Under the pieces are notes generated by a model that saw nothing but the letters and a program-made list of their open reading frames with translations, did not search any database and was not told where the DNA came from. Source: Penelope pileata (taxonomy: Eukaryota; Chordata; Aves; Galliformes; Cracidae). Taken from it: a stretch of 64,000 nt of DNA. The first letter of the stretch is position 1. Each line of letters opens with the position of its first letter. The stretch spans positions 806,018-870,017 of the forward strand of contig WBMW01003233.1 of the NCBI GenBank assembly GCA_013396635.1. Reading direction: 5' to 3'. The position numbers and the translations under genes are program-made. Positions 60,901 through 64,000 of this stretch are shown piece by piece.

Positions 60901-62602
60901 CACAGCAAAATTCAGCCCTGGGGTGGGGGGACTAGCCTGAGTCTCATGAAACGCCCCATTAAACCCTCACAGTTTGCATCACCAGCTAGGGTAGATCCTT
61001 TGCACAGAAAAAAAAAATACTTCAATTAAAAAGAGCAGTTGGGCTTGGATGGCCACAGTGCTTCCCACTGGTTCAAAAAAGATACAATGCAGTGTCAGGA
61101 TGCACTGATGCTATCCTCAGGTACAATGAAGCACCTCAGATGCAGCTATCTCTGTATCCTGGAAGGGGAGATAGAGACAGATAGAGATATTATCATAATT
61201 TCCTCCTACACAGAACCACCAGTATTGGTCAAGAATACAAGAGCTGTTATAGAAGTGATAAGTTCCTGCACTAGAAGTCCAGATACAGGAATCCTTCATT
61301 TTCACGTGATTTGTATTATGGGAATGCTCACTGTATGTTAGTATGTTTACAAAAGTAACATAATTCTTACTTGGGGTTAACTGTATGTGTTACAGCCTGT
61401 CAAAAGTCTTGGCACCTCACAGGCTGCCCTAATGTACAGTGCCTATGTGGAAAAAAGGAAAGGAGGAGCTTTGCCAATTTCCCATCACACCTGCCACAGT
61501 CTTCTCCGACTCCAGAGAGGTGCTTAGGTCAAGAGAAGGTTCCTACTGAATCGAAATTTCATACCAAATGAAGCCATGAGAGTTGACTTCGAAGGAAGAA
61601 AAGATCAGAAAAAAAAATGAAATAATCAGTTCTGTTAAGAATAGAATTCAGTTGCCTGAAGCTTGACAAGCTTTAAAAGATCATCAGTGTTTTGAGAAAC
61701 CGTTAAACTGTCCATGTTTAAAAGTTCAAAATATAGAGCTACCACAGGAGAGTTTATTACCAGCCTAACTCAAGCTTCACTTTCTCCTTTGTTTAGATGG
61801 CTCAGGGCAGCTGGAGGCAGCAACTTGTCTTTTCGTTTATCTGTAAAGTTTGTTCCACATATATAGTACTTACCTCTTACTCCCCCTATACCATAGAATG
61901 CTAGTAGTCATAATAGCAGCAAAGGAAATCTCTGAATAAACAGCAAGTAAGTACTAAAAGACTTTCCAGGATTTGTGAATTTCTCAAAGATGTATCTTGC
62001 ATCGCTGGCAGGCTTTGCTCACAAGGGGAAAGATTAAAAAACTTGTGTATGCAACTACCAATTTGACTTAACAACATTTTTCCTCCTATTGTTTTTGAAG
62101 ATATCACCATTTTGTTATAAAAAGATCTTTCTCTACCCAGAACCTGGCTGTTTCTTCTGCTTGATCCTGCACTGAAGTCGTCATCATCATGTTTTATGAT
62201 TCGACATTCTGTTGCCATGAAAATAATTGCCATGTCATAAATTCAGCATTATAACTTTACTATGGGATGAAGAAAAAGAAAACGGATTGTTGGGCTAAAA
62301 GTATTTGGTGAAGCAAACAAATGCCTTTGAAAATCAGCCACAAAGTCTTTGGGGAAAAGGCAGATAAAAACCTGAAAGGTAAGTACATGTAGGTGGTGAC
62401 ACAAGTCAAAGTTGCCCCTGGTGTGAAAACTCTCCCACATGAGACAAACCAGAGCATTTAGGTCACAGAACAGTCATGCTTGCATGGAAAGAGGAACATA
62501 TGGAATTTTTTGCTGTTAATTAGGGTGTGCCTATGGCAAGGCCACTGCAGTTGGATTTGTTTCAATTCAGAAATGCTCAGCTCAGCATAACAGTCTGGTT
62601 GG
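57901..62602. other. Non-coding stretch
   Basis: No gene recognised. 58900-59220 is GC-richer with an open plus-strand frame (58909-59199, 96 codons, Pro/Ala/Ser-rich). 59506-60122 has overlapping frames on both strands. None resembles a known protein and none shows paired splice sites that I would trust. Confidence 0.45.
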
Positions 62603-62640
62603 AATTCAAAAGAGAGAATCAAATTCAAAAGAGAGAATCA
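62603..62640. repeat. Tandem duplication, 19 bp x 2
   Basis: AATTCAAAAGAGAGAATCA occurs twice, perfectly and without spacer. A young slippage duplication. Confidence 0.95.
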
Positions 62641-62881
62641 AGTGGTTTGGTTTTTTTCCCCCATAAATGACAGAACAGACAATGTAGAAATCCAGAGGAA
62701 TAACAATGCAAGGAATGGAGAAGTCTCCAGAGACTCTGAGCTGAGTGTTGGCCCAGGTATGAGACCCAGGTTTGCAACCGTTCCTGTGCCTTTCCATTCT
62801 GCTCATGGTCCGTTTTTGCCCTCCAAAAGTGAAGATAGTGATGTTTAGTGATCTATGTAAAGTTCACTGAGTTGGGATGAA

Positions 62882-63010
62882 GGAGATCTGGACTCTGTTC
62901 CTGTCACCTCCAATATTAACTGAGTGATATTGGGCCAATTACTTTGCTGTACCCCATCTTCCTCTGCTTGAAAAGGGCTAACAATGCCGACCTCTTCTAC
63001 AAAGAGCTTC
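62882..63010 (+). mobile_element. MIR-like CORE-SINE relic
   Basis: GGAGATCTGGACTCTGTTCC, TCACCTCCAATATTAACTGA, GTGATATTGGGCCAATTACT, CCCCATCTTCCTCTGCTTG, then AAAAGGGCTAACAATGCCGA and CCTCTTCTAC follow the order of the MIR/CORE consensus (box-B side, TGTGTGACCTTGGGCAAGTCACTT, CCTCAGTTTCC, AAAATGGGGATAATAATACCTACC). It is the clearest of the SINE relics in this window. Diverged but co-linear over about 125 bp. Confidence 0.65.
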
Positions 63011-64000
63011 CCAATCCACAAAAATCTGGATATTATTAAAATGATTGGCAATCACATCACTTTGGTGGGATTAATTTGTTAACGTTCAAATGTTTAAAAT
63101 ATTTTTAACATTGTTACCAATCCTAGGGTTGTTTTCATAGTCAGTGGGAAAAGATGGGCACCTCCAGCAGACAATTCCACTCACTCTGGTTTGGAACTGA
63201 CCCACTTTTAGGAGGATCCTAATACTTAGTGTTTAGCCTAAGCTTTTATATTTAAAAGACAGTTACAGCTACTCTGAACAGCACCTAGCCCTTCCTACCC
63301 CATTGCCCCCCTTACTTACTTTCGTCATCTCCATCTTCATTTTTTTTTTTTAAGGAGTTAGTGTTCTGTTTTTTGTGCACAGTGTTTGTGGGACTCCATC
63401 TGATCACTAAATGTAAGTATAATCCTCAGTGTGAATGTTTAGAATAATATTTTAAAGGAAACATTGAATTCACAGGAATTGGTGTCCTAAACTGTGAAGT
63501 GAAACACTCTGGTACCTTAAAGAAATATGGAATGGAGCCAGCCTGTTCAGGTTTATTTTCCACGTACAAATGACTTAATAATAAACAGAAATCTTACTTG
63601 TGACCCCTAGCAAAGCAAGGTCAATCATACAGCTATTACTGTGATGTCTGTTTCTCCTGTGAGATGTTTCTGGGGCCTCATTCTTCTTCAAATTGATCTT
63701 TGACAAAAATTCAAATTCAAGACCAATAGTGAGGTGGCATTCTGTGGGCTTTGGATCAGGTCCATGGTGAACCACAGTGCCACGTCCACACTGGACTTCA
63801 TATAAGTATGAAGGTGTCTTTCCTATGACTGTCCTTGTCACAGTCACCCAGGAGCCTGGCAGAGTAGGACAATATAATGCTTGGGGGAAAACTTCCAGTT
63901 TAATAAAGGCCCTCAATGCTCATAATGAACTTCAGAGCTAAAGATACGTGATGGTATCACATTCCAAATAAGCAACCTTTGAAACTACTTTCTCACCTGA
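63011..64000. other. Non-coding stretch
   Basis: No gene recognised. The minus-strand frame 63575-63916 (113 codons) has no known family. A T run lies at about 63340-63351. Confidence 0.5.

Noticed and set aside
63575..63916. 113-codon minus frame near the window end
   Set aside because: No recognisable motif; a single unsupported frame.

Overview
The window looks like a piece of a bird nuclear genome, most likely galliform. The evidence is several copies of the CR1 LINE with the avian 3' tails (CATAGAATCATAGAAT on one strand, ATTCTGTGATTCTGTG on the other), solo-LTR pieces of avian endogenous-retrovirus type, and a mariner relic resembling the chicken 'Galluhop' family. There are also very old SINE and reptile-wide repeat relics. 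The rest is AT-rich, with many poly-A/poly-T and purine-tract microsatellites. It is draft assembly: single Ns lie at about 792, 7474 and 28752, and there is one run of 641 Ns (43589-44229).

I cannot identify any complete protein-coding gene, rRNA, tRNA, CRISPR array or operon. Almost all open frames are under 130 codons and look like chance or repeat-derived frames. The window is best read as a gene desert or a very large intron. The only gene-like signals are a few single-exon candidates, the best of them on the minus strand at 39061-39217; none is tied to a known family.

Layout: 1-1000, a very old CR1-lineage reverse-transcriptase remnant (+). 3803-4500, a 5'-truncated CR1 (-). 4501-28230, mostly unique AT-rich sequence with simple repeats, a 72-bp hairpin (16149-16220) and a MIR-like SINE relic (23588-23712). 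28231-29281, two LTR ends in opposite orientation, with an open frame beside them. 31513-31790, a CR1 3' end (+). 33064-33605, an internally deleted mariner element with recognisable terminal inverted repeats flanked by TA. 35395-35800, a CR1 piece lacking its 3' end (+). 39010-39531, overlapping antiparallel open frames with splice-like borders. 43431-44445, a CR1 interrupted by the assembly gap (-). 48732-48903, a CR1 tail (-). 49085-49160, a tRNA-like SINE head. 50855-51630, a GC-rich solo-LTR remnant (+). 54325-54476, a CR1 3' end (+). 57808-57900, an old reptile-type repeat. 62882-63010, a second MIR-like relic.

The repeats do not form a pathway. They give a layered history: reptile-age SINE, LINE and MITE-like relics, then avian CR1, LTR and mariner insertions, then recent microsatellite growth. 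The mariner derivative and the back-to-back LTR ends are the most structured items. I found no convincing new biological system.
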